Of a stretch of DNA of 26,846 nucleotides, positions 1-9,304 are shown one piece after another. Both the position numbers and the translations under genes were made by a program. This DNA is from Fennellomyces sp. T-0311. Lineage: Eukaryota; Mucoromycota; Mucoromycetes; Mucorales; Lichtheimiaceae. The notes under the pieces are model-generated. The model was not told where the DNA came from, made no database searches, and saw only the letters and a list, made by a program, of their open reading frames with translations. Location of the stretch: assembly GCA_025266875.1 (NCBI GenBank), contig JALLLT010000120.1:1-26846 (forward strand), given 5' to 3'. How positions within the stretch are numbered: position 1 is the stretch's first letter; each line of letters starts with the position of its first letter.

Positions 1-96
1 TACTACTAGTGCTACAAATGTGTATGTATTCTGTCTGCCACAACTCTCTTTTCCACCATTGCCAGTGTTCCCAAATTGTTTCCAAGCTGTTCTAAG

Positions 97-256
97 CTGT
101 TGCTATAGTTTCTTTTATGGACTTCTTTTGGGTTGTGAGGTTATATATATGACTAACACAGTTTTTTTTCTCATAGGGACAACTTTTACATAAAAATCTG
201 TTGCTACGGTTTCTTTTATGGTATGCTTTTTGGACTGTGAGGTTGTATAGCTGGCT
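97..256. repeat. Tandem repeat, about 101-bp unit, interrupted by the hAT insertion
   Basis: A first copy (97-197) is followed by a second beginning at 198. Both start CTGTTGCTA, share TTTCTTTTATGG and then TGTGAGGTT. The second copy is cut at 256 by the hAT element and resumes at 4640-4679 (T-rich stretch, then ACGCAAATC against ACATAAAAATC in the first copy), giving about 99 bp once the insertion is removed. A weak third start (CTGTCGCCC) follows at 4680. No coding content is seen in 1-248 apart from these copies. Confidence 0.6.
249..256. repeat. Left 8-bp target-site duplication of the hAT element
   Basis: AGCTGGCT immediately precedes the TAGGG end at 257 and is repeated exactly at 4632-4639 immediately after the opposite end. 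Eight base pairs is the standard duplication length of hAT transposons. Confidence 0.93.
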
Positions 257-268
257 TAGGGTATCGCA
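257..268 (+). repeat. hAT left terminal inverted repeat
   Basis: TAGGGTATCGCA, directly inside the AGCTGGCT duplication. It matches the reverse complement of 4620-4631 with one mismatch (A/C at position 7). Confidence 0.88.
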
Positions 269-269
269 T

Positions 270-382
270 TTCAGGTATCGGGTCAGGTATCGGCTGACCC
301 GTACCCGGCTTTGAAGAAGTCGACCCGTACCTGTAAAAGACCCGTAAGACCCGAAGGCCCATACCCGATACCCGACCCGAGA
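270..382. repeat. hAT left subterminal GC-rich repeat cluster
   Basis: Overlapping copies of ACCCG, GACCCGTACC and TATCGGGTCAGG occur in both orientations in an otherwise AT-rich region. The same motif set recurs in inverted arrangement at 4505-4615 near the other end. Clustered short subterminal repeats are the usual binding sites of hAT transposases; that role is inferred here. Confidence 0.75.
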
Positions 383-806
383 AGAATAGATGCAATGACT
401 TGGTACAATTAGCGAAAGTAATAATTTTTTGGGGAATTACGCTCTTCAGGACAGCACTCAAATATGAAAATCATGGTATTGGTGAAAAATGGATATATGC
501 CAGTGTGAAACAGATATGTGTTGGTGTGAAATGGAATGAATTAGAAACAAATGCAGAATTTTAAGGCATTAGCATACGTTAAAAAGATGTGTCTTATTTA
601 TTGTTGCAAATGTCGCACGTCATAATCATGAGAAGCTAGTAACTAAAATGGAGATGTAAATGGGGTTGAAAAGTCGAGGCTGCATTACTGAAGGCGATGC
701 ACTTGGTATCGGCAAGAAACAAAAGCGTTGTGGCTGATTAATTAATTGGCGGAATTAAGGGTCTGTCACCAAGTTATTGATCTTGTGTAAGAATGAAAAG
801 TTTCAG

Positions 807-884
807 AAAAGGGCTCATCGTTGGTGCGCGAGCATCGAGATACAATGTGTACTCGACGACCGTGCACCAGCGATGAGCCCTTTT
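807..884 (+). ncRNA. Structured hairpin 1 in the hAT leader (possible RNA element)
   Basis: Arms 807-827 and 864-884 pair over 21 bp: 20 Watson-Crick pairs and one that is a G-U wobble if read as + strand RNA (T821 with G870). The intervening loop forms its own stem: TCGAG with CTCGA, then TACA with TGTA around ATG. The apical segment TACAATGTGTACTCGA (841-856) recurs almost unchanged in hairpin 2. No tRNA, snoRNA or other known family is recognised. Function unknown; transcription is not shown. Confidence 0.5.
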
Positions 885-1434
885 TTGCGTTTATACGAGA
901 CGACTGTGCATATGTATGGCATCATAAGTGAAAAATGCAAATGGCTGCCTTGTATTGCTATGGCTGAAACATAAATGAGGTTGACATAATTGGTGTTTCT
1001 GATATCAATATGTTTGATAAGTTTGTGAAGTGCGAACTGCTCTGGTTTGTGTACTAATTCAGTACGTCTACATAAAGCACAATAGCGACGGCGTCATATC
1101 AACAATAAGACATAGAAAAAGGTGCAATGCTATATGTCGTTAATGCCAAATTCATAACAGAAGAAACTGACGTGAGGAACCAAATGGAGCAGGGAGTAGA
1201 GATTGTAATGTTGTGCGGATTGCTATTCCTGTTCCTGGCAGCGATTGTGAGAAACCAGAACTATCTGAAACAAAGAGTCGCTGGTTGAGGGAACTGGCAG
1301 GATTATTAATAATTATGACGAAGTTTTGGGAGCATCGCATAATTAATGTTGTTTTGAATGGGATTGTTGAGTTGGGGATTAAAAAGGAGTGTCGCGGTTG
1401 ATATCACACTCATTACCTTGCTATTTTGAAAATC

Positions 1435-1507
1435 AGAAGCCCATCGCTATATGTGCAAAATCAGTACGTACAATATGTACTCGAGGCGCATATAGTGATG
1501 GGCTTCT
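1435..1507 (+). ncRNA. Structured hairpin 2 in the hAT leader (diverged copy of hairpin 1)
   Basis: Arms 1435-1456 and 1486-1507 pair over 22 bp, with two pairs that are G-U wobbles on the + strand. The loop contains TACAATATGTACTCGA (1469-1484), differing from hairpin 1 at one of 16 positions, while the arm sequences differ considerably yet remain fully paired. Sequences further downstream are also shared (GCTATGGCTGAAACA near 957 and GCTATAACTGAAACA near 1655), so the pair probably arose by local duplication of roughly 0.6-0.7 kb. Confidence 0.5.
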
Positions 1508-1892
1508 ATGCGTTTGGTAGCTTGAGCGCGTAACATTGGTATTGAGTGAGATTAATATGTTGTAAAGTACTGACATCGTTACGTATTGTTGCTGTTTGAT
1601 ACGACCTGCGAGTTTATCCGCTGTCAAAATCTGCATAAACATTCACCGCACATTGCTATAACTGAAACAAAGGGTATGATCCATCCGATTGGTGTACCTG
1701 GTTTCATAATGTTTGATCCAGGCTTAAACTAATGCAAAAACTGATTGGAACCACTTGAATTTATTGTAGAGGAGTGCATCCATCCACTTCGTTAAACATA
1801 ATGAACAGTAACAATTATCCACGATGACACGATGCAACCGATTGGTTTCTGTGAAAGAGTATCTGGTTCCGGTACGATCCGTTCATCATCAC

Positions 1893-1900
1893 TATAAATA
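1893..1900 (+). promoter_or_regulatory. TATA box of the hAT transposase gene
   Basis: TATAAATA lies 74 nt upstream of the transposase ATG at 1974, with no ATG between it and that start. This is a reasonable spacing for a fungal TATA promoter. Confidence 0.55.
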
Positions 1901-1973
1901 CGAGAGTCACTTACCAGTAAAGACACCATCACTTGTGATACATTATCCAGTTCCACTTGCATTAACTGTAACC

Positions 1974-4263
1974 ATGTCCTACAACGCCGGCTCCTCCAGC
2001 TCCAGCTCCAGCTCCAACCAACGCTTTGATGAAGAGGAGTTGATCTTGACTCCCCAAGAGGTAACCTCATTCTTGGTTTGATAGTGATCGTGATACTTAT
2101 CGGATCCTTCTATACAGCAAGCATTTATCAACGATGAGGAAACGTTCGATGATGACGTTGACAGCATCGTTGTTGATGAGGAACCTGCAAGCCTTGCGTC
2201 TAACGCATCGTCGAGTTCCGGAGGATCTTGGATCCTTAATGGCAACTGGGGTAAGCGTGCAGGTGACAAGATGCAATGCCTTTATCCTGGATGCGGCAAG
2301 TCCGTCCATGGAAAAGATGGAAACACCTCGACGATCAAAAAACATCTGCTGCGAAAGCACAATGTTTCTGGAGGTGTCAACGATGGCAACGCCGCACTCG
2401 GACCGCTGGACAAGATGTTGAATAACGCGAAGCACCCACAAGTCTTCAGTCGGGATGAATTCATCAACATTTGCAACTCCTAGTCCGATCCCGCTTGCCA
2501 TTGGCGATTGTACAGAGCCCAGAATTCCAGGTATTGCTGAACCATGTGCAAGGTGCCCCCAACCTACATGCGATCAAGCTCCCCAGTGCCGATACAATCG
2601 GTCGAAAGGTAATGGACAACTCTATATCATGAAGAAGAAATATTAACATAGTTGCTCTAATTAGCTCGCCGAGCGACATATTGAAGTGGTCAAACAAATC
2701 ACTGCCATTTTCGCAAAGGTTGACAAGATCTCGTTTACCATCGATGCCTGGACCAGTCCCTTCCAAGAAGAATTCCTTGGTGTTACGGCGCATTAGATCG
2801 ATGCAGACTCGTGGCAGCCGCGTGAGCTGGTAATTGGCTTCCATCCAATCGATGGTGCGCATACTGGTGAAAACCTGAAGGATGCATTTGTAGCATTGCT
2901 GAAAGAGTATGACATCGTTGATAAGCTGTTTACCATTACGACCGATAACGCATCCAACATGCTGAGCATGGCCAAATACCTCGAAACATTTGCGATGGCG
3001 AATGGGTAAGTGTTGACATAATCCTTGGTAACAAATTTCCTAATAATGGTTTTAATGCAGATTGGAATTCTGTGCCGCCAAGAATGCATTGCATGTTTGG
3101 GGCATGTCATTAACTTGGCAGTACAACAGATACTTGACGTCGGACTTGCTGCCCCACCACCAGACCGTGACGAGGGCGAAGAAGACCTCAATGAACCAGC
3201 TGGCAGCCATAATCCAGAAGCTACACTGGATCCAAGACTGGACCCTGCCCGACCATCCGCCATCAAGCAATTGCGCAAGGGTATCGTCAAGATAAGGTAC
3301 AGTTTTAGTGATATACACAAAAAAACATCTACTGACACGTACCTTTTCAGAGCATCCTCTGCAAAGAGAGAGGAGTTCTTCTGCTTTTGTGCTGCCCATG
3401 GATGCCCCAGACTCATCCTTTCCCGCGACGTTCGTATTCGGTGGAATTCTACATTCCAGATGGTACAGCGTGCTCTGTTGCTGCGAATGACGTACCATGC
3501 GGTAACTCGATTGTTCGACGACCTTAGAGATTGCCAGCTGGAGAATGAAGACTGGCAGTATCTGGAGCAAGTTGCGTCGCTCCTCGGCAAGTTCCAGGAA
3601 GTAACGGAGAACGTTTCCGGCAGTACCTACCCCACCATCAACAAAGTCATTGTCGAGTACAATGACCTGCTCGACCATCTCGAGACAATCGAGGACGAGA
3701 TCCCAGATGTTGCCTTTGCTTGTTCCGTTGGTAAGGACAAGCTCAAGAGCTACTATATCAAGACCGATGATACCGACGTGTACGCGATCGCCACCGCACT
3801 GGATCCGCAGCTCAAATACCGTTGGTGGGCAAGTTCCGGCTGGGAGGAGGAATGGAGAGAACTTGGTTGTAGAAGTGTCGAAGAGCGCTGGGCGACATAC
3901 CGACCAGAGGTGCCGGAGGGTTTCATGGAGGACGACGCAATGGCGCACTTCATGAAGAAGTACGGGGTAGGAACGGAACTGGTCGATGAGCTCGAGGACT
4001 ACATTGCCGAGCGAAACATGCTGCCGCGCCCCCAGCACAAAAATGCCGAGCTCGATTACTAGAAAGGGAACTCGCGACGATGGCCGAACCTTTCAAGGAT
4101 GGCGCGCCATTACTTGGCGATTCCGGCAACGTCGACGCCAGCAGAGCGCAGTTTTTTATCGGCGCGCCTCATGCTGCCGTACACAAGAAATTGCATGCAG
4201 CCAGACCTCCTCAAGAGGCTTATAATCTTGGACTCTTGGGAGAAATACAAAGCTCGTAAATAG
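1974..4263 (+). pseudogene. hAT transposase (BED-type zinc finger, RNase H-like core, hATC dimerisation domain), degenerate
   Basis: Exons in order: 1974-2060, intron 2061-2117, 2118-2608, intron 2609-2664, 2665-3005, intron 3006-3060, 3061-3296, in-frame intron 3297-3350, 3351-4263. An acidic/Ser-rich N-terminus precedes a BED-like finger (CLYPGC ... HLLRKH, about 2275-2360). Then come the hAT core motifs TIDAWTS, TTDNASN and CLGHVINLA, and a hATC domain with the IPATSTPAERSF signature at about 4117-4152. Lesions: a frame change near 2460-2480 (probable 1-nt loss), TAG at 2794-2796 where the family has Trp (TAH-W-ID), a second frame change near 3090, and TAG at 4060-4062 where the family has the Trp of WWKxN. 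The true stop is TAG at 4261-4263, with AATAAA at 4282-4287. The core catalyses cut-and-paste transposition in intact relatives; this copy cannot make a full-length protein. Confidence 0.88.
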
Positions 4264-4504
4264 AAAGTGTTTTTTTAAAAGAATAAATTTTTTCACTTTC
4301 CAGTTTTTTTTTTAAAAAAAAAAGGCATAACCGTGCTGCATTATGCATAGCTGATATAAATAAGCACCATAAGATACTTATACTCATAATTGAAGCTTGT
4401 ACATCAAGCATAATACTATTATGTGCTGTTACATTCTATTTTTATAATCTACAAATCCATTGCTACCTACTTCTCAATCTATACCACACTTACATAAGGC
4501 TTTA
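4264..4504 (+). other. hAT 3' untranslated region
   Basis: AT-rich, non-coding. AATAAA at 4282-4287 lies 19 nt after the transposase stop and is followed by poly(T)/poly(A) runs. No other feature is seen before the subterminal repeats begin. Confidence 0.5.
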
Positions 4505-4615
4505 CAGGTCGGGTCGGGTCTCTGTAAAAGACCCGAAAACTGAACGGGTCGGGCATCAGTGGACCCGTACCCGACCCAAAGCATCGGGTAACGGGCCGGG
4601 TACGGGTAGTCAGGT
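4505..4615. repeat. hAT right subterminal GC-rich repeat cluster
   Basis: Repeated GGTCGGGTCGGG, GACCCGTACCCGACCC and GGGCCGGGTACGGG motifs form the inverted counterpart of the cluster at 270-382. Candidate transposase-binding region. Confidence 0.75.
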
Positions 4616-4619
4616 ATTT

Positions 4620-4631
4620 TGCGAGACCCTA
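4620..4631 (-). repeat. hAT right terminal inverted repeat
   Basis: TGCGAGACCCTA, the reverse complement of TAGGGTCTCGCA, followed at once by the second copy of AGCTGGCT (4632-4639). Confidence 0.88.
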
Positions 4632-4639
4632 AGCTGGCT
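4632..4639. repeat. Right 8-bp target-site duplication of the hAT element
   Basis: AGCTGGCT, identical to 249-256. Confidence 0.93.
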
Positions 4640-4741
4640 GACGCGGTGTTTTTTTATAAAGACCTCTTTTACGCAAATCCTGTCGCCCATAATATTGGTA
4701 TGTATTTTTTTCCATCATGATAAACAGATTCTTTCTCACTA

Positions 4742-5454
4742 TGGTGTATTTCATTTATAATCGCCAACGTTTCAATTTTTTACTTTTAAATGCCGCTTCT
4801 ATATTGGGTATAGAGTATACTAAACAGGAAACTAATAAGAGGAAGAAGCATCAATGAATACCAATGCAGTGGTGGGACACATAATTGAGGGGGATGAAAC
4901 TATTTAACTAACTGAATAGCCTCTGTGTTGGATATTTTTGCAAGTAGGCATTGATGAAGTGACATGCTCTGTTGTAGAAATGTCATATTTTTGCTGGTTC
5001 TTCTTGAACATAAGGGAGCGAGATAGAACCTAGAAAGTGAGGTAGCTTTTGCCTTAATGCGGTGAAGCCGTAATAGCAATGGGTTCATACAATTCTCTTT
5101 GCTGATTCTCAGTACCGTTCTATCTCATTGCACTTGCAGTGGTATTTCCGATACAATTCAAACAGATGGCCTGCGTTTTCCACTGACTGTTGCGCATAGT
5201 ATTTTGTGTAACCTTAGCACATATATAGTACTCCGATGTTTCAATTTCTTGACCTACTTATAAAAACACCTTGACTTTGACAACTTTCAACTTCCTCCCA
5301 AATTATTTTATGAGAAATGTAAGCCGATAAAAGTAATTGTAATAGCCTTAAAAACATATGTAACGGATCATAATGACGATATATTAATTTTCAATGGCTC
5401 TGAAAGCTCTCAAAGTTCAGAAAAATTTTTGGCGGTTATAAATGAAATACACCA
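4742..5454. mobile_element. Non-autonomous Tc1/mariner-type element (MITE-like, 713 bp)
   Basis: The two ends form 26-bp terminal inverted repeats starting TGGTGTATTTCATTTATAA, with a single mismatch (T/C at position 20) across the arm. TA flanks both ends (4740-4741 and 5455-5456), the duplication left by Tc1/mariner-type transposases. The interior is AT-rich and shows no transposase coding, so mobilisation would have been in trans. Superfamily assignment rests on the TA duplication only. Confidence 0.8.
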
Positions 5455-5456
5455 TA

Positions 5457-6451
5457 TATTTTTTTTACAGAGAACTTATTTGTATATAATCTTGCAGTAT
5501 GCTTTTCTTTAACTACAGTACTTAAACATTTTATACTTTTTTTATACCAGGCATTCTCTTGTTATTTGATCAGTCAAACGGTATGTTTGCTTTTTTTTTT
5601 CTTTTTATCTAGTACTAATTAACTAGCTTTTCAATAGGGTAGAAAACAAAAAACCTCACACTATTAAAGCATATGTAAGAATAGCACTTTTTTTATTTAC
5701 AAAGCAACACTTTATTATAGGAAAAAAGGTAAGCATTTATAGTTTTACAAATAGAAATACTTTTGTATATAGTTTTTTATCAAATCCCCAAGTCCCTCCA
5801 CGTCCCACCTTAGTCCCAGAATTTTTAAACTTCCGAGGGACTTCAGCATTTTTTAAGCCAATTATTTTGGCGAAACAACAAAATAACTGACTTATTTTTG
5901 GTGGAAGTCCCTCCCAAGTCCCAAGCTTTTCGTATAGCACTTCTTAACGTGTTTATTCTTTTAACATTGCCATGAGAGAGTGAATTTTTGAATTCACTTG
6001 ATCGAGATCTCCATGTGAATGGCAATCAGTGACATTTCCGTATTTCTGTATAGAAAAAATCAAGCCGTTTTTGCATTCTAAGCTGTGCTATGCGCGTATG
6101 TTACACTTGACAACACATTTTTCCGGTTACATATTCAAGTTACAACAATTGATGTAGCAACATTAAAGAGGTGCATTGATCAATATCATGGTGGATTGGG
6201 GAACAGATGAACATTCAAGTATGTTTTCTATAGAATGGAACAGTTAATGTCATACGCTACTATAATGATTATTCTACTATTTAAAACAGTGATATTCAAA
6301 CAACATTGCAGAGTAAATGGCGCCTTATCTGGTAAATATGTATATTTAAATACTGATAGGGGCGATATGGATGAAAGGAAGAAATATAGAATATATATGT
6401 GTTTAAGAAGTAAGCGAGCAAGAGGGAAAGAGGTGATGGAAGAGGTATGTA
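5457..6451. other. AT-rich intergenic stretch
   Basis: About 1 kb without a supportable gene. The one structured part is the AGTCCC cluster at 5785-5923, listed separately. Short open frames here have AT-driven composition and no recognisable motif. Confidence 0.6.
5785..5923. repeat. AAGTCCCTCC motif cluster
   Basis: Copies of AAGTCCCTCC or AGTCCC occur at about 5790, 5812, 5905 and 5916, with one inverted GAGGGACTT at 5835-5843, in an otherwise AT-rich region. The arrangement resembles subterminal repeats of a DNA transposon, but no paired end or target duplication was found. Confidence 0.4.
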
Positions 6452-9304
6452 CTATCTAAAGAATTCAGCAAGAGTTGCTTTGCTATAAGCTATGCTGTTA
6501 AGAGATCTATTTTTCTGTGAAAGCCTTCTCGCCTCGAGTATCGCCAGAGCAGCTTGATCATTGATACCATTCCTTTTGGCAAAATCCTGGATACCCGCTA
6601 TGAGGTTTCCCCTGCGTTGTACCCATTTCTTCTCCCCTTCGTCAAGAAGACCATACTTATCCAATCTCCACTTGTAACCCCAATCACGTTCCAAATCGCC
6701 AAAGGCAACAAACTGAGGATGGATGCCTACAAACCATTCCTTCCAGAGCATATCAAAGGTAACGGTATTTCTTGACATTCGAAGACCAACTGGTGGCCCA
6801 CTTGGTTCCGAGGCTCGTGTGGATGAGTTTGACAAAGCAGGGTCAGAAGGAGGCATGGGTATTGCGGATACTGGAGCAACTGGTGGAGCCGGAGGAAGAT
6901 ATGGCAGTGAAACAATCGCCGAAGTCAGTGGTGGTGCTTCTGCTACCTGCTGTTGCTGTTGCTGCTGTTGCTGCTGTTGTTGCTGTTGTTGCTGTTGTTG
7001 TTGTTGTTGCTGTTGTTGCTGGAGGTTTTGGCCTTGGCCTAAGTTGAGTGACACTGTCAATGGAATATGACCAGATGCAACGTTTGACCAGTGCCGTATC
7101 AGCTCGTTTGTGCTGTTGAACTGTTCGATCAGTCCAGGCATCGCTTGGAGTGGAGTGAGGGTGGAAATAAGCGCCTGAACCTGCTCTTTGAGGGCGGCAA
7201 ACTGAGTGTTGAACATCTGGTTCTGTACTTCGATACGTGACGCAAGTTGTTGGTTTATATCCGCTAATTGCTGTTCAATGACTGGCACAGCTCGCTGCAG
7301 CAACAGTTCCGTTGGTTCAACATCAGCGTCCAATGCACTATTCAGGGCCCTGCATATATAGTGTATAAAGCTGTATTTAGCACATAGTCTACTTGGTACA
7401 TAATTGCAGGCAGAGTTACCTTTCAAATTCCAGATAGTCCTCATCTTGAAATAGGTCATCGCCCCACAGATAATGGTTTGGGAACTTCTTCTTCAACACC
7501 ACAGAATCCTGCAAGAACACAATTCGCAACTGCTCGAGCAGCTTCAAGAACATGTCAGCAGCACATGAAGTCTCTTCAACACCACCATCTGTATCAAGTC
7601 GCTCGCGCCAATGGTCGACGAACGGAAACACCATCTTGCGCAGTCTCTCGGGTGGCATCACAGTAGCTCGGACGAGATAGAACTGACCGGCTTCCTGCGG
7701 AAATCCTGCCAAGGTTCATAAGAACTCATGAGGGAGATTGGTTAAATAGCTTGTGGTGAGTGAACTAGAGTTCCAACGACCAACACGACGAATAGCTGCC
7801 TCGCTCGATCCTGCAATTTCTGCCATTCGCGCACCAGCACCTCGCATTGCATGGGTCTTGGCCTTGGAGTGAAGACCGATGGCCTTGAACGCATTTTTAA
7901 TGACGGACAGATGCTGGTTGTAGCTTAGTGCCTTGGTGGGATCGGCGTCATTGGGCTTGATCAACTTGTAATGATACCAGTCAGAATTGCGGTTCAATCC
8001 AGGAAACTCCTCCTTGGTATCGTGATGGTAGCGGCTGAACAAGTAAAACGAAAGCATCATCTGCGGGCAAATGTCTACCTTCTTGTTGCGCAAGCATCCT
8101 GCAACCTCAACACAGCCGTTCTTGTTGGTCTTGCCTTGTTTGAGAATCATTACCAGTGCATGACAGTCAGTTATTCCTTCATACTCCAGATGGACCGACT
8201 GCAGATCCGGAAACTCCAAACCACGAATACTTTCGCCACGAAGCAAGCCATAATGCTGTAGAAGGAATGACACACCATTGTGTAGGCCAAGCTCGCTGTC
8301 CTGGCTGAAGAAGTAGTTGACAATATCTTCCATTTCGGCGCGTGTTGCATAGCCATCAGCGGCAGTAAATGCACCTCTGTCGTCGAAATTCTCACGGCTA
8401 ATTCTGTTGTCCTTCTTGCGCAACCAATCAAGTAAAGCTGTAACACGTTTTCCATGGGGACTCGGACGGAAAACGTTACTTGTCAGGCATTGTTCGGCCC
8501 AAAGATCGACTATCGAGGCAGTGTACATCTCCACAGTTGCCAGTTTCACGCGTTTGCTATGCGGAACTGCAACAGAAGCAGCAGCAAGCTCAGCAAACTC
8601 AGGATCAACGTTGGTAGCAGTATTGGCACTGTTGCTGGATGATGAGGAAGATACTTCTGAGTCAAGGAGTTCCAGGTCAGCATACGGAAATGCAATCTCA
8701 GGGAGATCTTCGTCGTCTTCGTCGTCGCCATTGTCGGTGTCATTGTCGTCACCATTGACATTGTCAAGATCATCGTTTGACATGGAGGCCGTGCTGGTTT
8801 CTGCAGGTATAGCAGACGAGCTTGATGCAACAGACGACAATCGTCCTTCGGGTACGCGCGGTTCTTCAGGCTCCTTTCTCTTCTTCCCTGGCTTTTGACG
8901 CAAATGAAAAGCAACCTGTAAAAGGGCTTATTAGACGTAATGCACACTAATATTTCGAGTAAGAGCTTACCTCAGTTATCAAGAACAAATGCAACTTGCC
9001 ATCATCAGAAATATCGTTAACACCTTGCCCAAGGCACCATTTCTCGAATTCCTTCTGACGGTTCTTGTAGGCCTTTTGTGTGTTGATCGGGTGAGCTTCT
9101 CGCGAAAGCCGAAAAGTTTCCAAGGCTGCTCGATCTCTGGCAAGAATGTATGCCTCATTTTCTCCAACAGGTAAAGGTGCCATGGCAGTTGCACTTGTAG
9201 ACGACGATGACTCGGTGTTGTTCGATTGGAGAAGATTCGCATTTGGTAGACGAGATACTGCACGCGCACCATTTGCAGAACGTTTACCGCTTCCAGGGCC
9301 ACCT
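6452..9304 (-). pseudogene. Crypton-type tyrosine recombinase with C-terminal GCR1_C-like DNA-binding domain; one nonsense codon
   Basis: Exons on the minus strand: from about 9304 (first ATG at 9183; the frame is open upstream to a possible splice acceptor near 9303) to 8971, intron 8916-8970, 8915-7420, intron 7350-7419, 7349-6452. The first exon holds a helical core-binding region (NTQKAYKNRQKEFEKW). The second has an acidic/Ser linker and then the recombinase: LLRGESIRGLEF (Arg), HAMRGAGARM (His-x-x-Arg), VGRW and the nucleophile Tyr in TTSYLTNLP (codon 7746-7748). An in-frame TGA at 7716-7718 follows; the family continues across it (LAGFPQEAGQFYL). The last exon has a coiled-coil-like stretch, about 25 Gln, and a GCR1_C-like domain (LWKEWFVGI ... 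DWGYKWR). Fungal Cryptons move by recombinase-mediated excision and integration. TGA replaces what is probably CGA (Arg). Element ends were not found. Confidence 0.85.
6947..7021 (-). repeat. Polyglutamine-coding CAG/CAA tract
   Basis: Seventy-five nt of mixed CAG and CAA codons give about 25 consecutive Gln in the Crypton protein, between its coiled-coil-like part and the GCR1_C-like domain. Mixed codons make it less prone to slippage than a pure repeat. Confidence 0.85.

Larger units (their letters stand above)
257..4631 (+). mobile_element. Complete hAT-superfamily DNA transposon (4,375 bp), inactivated
   Basis: Both ends, the target duplication and the transposase remnant are visible. 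The terminal inverted repeats are TAGGGTATCGCA at 257-268 and the complement of TAGGGTCTCGCA at 4620-4631, matching at 11 of 12 positions; TAGGG/CAGGG starts are usual for hAT. Inside each end lies a block rich in GGGTCGGG and ACCCGTACCCG motifs. The 5' 1.6 kb is non-coding and holds two structured hairpins. The transposase (1974-4263) has a TATA box and a poly(A) signal. The gene carries several inactivating lesions, so the copy is not autonomous, although its ends could still be mobilised in trans. Confidence 0.93.

Noticed and set aside
2271..2483. BED finger as a separate small gene
   Set aside because: It is in frame with the upstream spliced hAT exon and ends at a frameshift; it is part of the transposase remnant.
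3052..4038. 328-codon open frame on the minus strand
   Set aside because: Complement of the hAT transposase exons; the + strand frame has the family motifs and the minus frame has none.
5737..5940. 67-codon minus-strand open frame
   Set aside because: Lies over the AGTCCC cluster with no codon bias or motif; probably chance.
6235..6459. 74-codon + strand open frame before the Crypton stop
   Set aside because: AT-driven composition, overlaps the Crypton 3' end, no motif.
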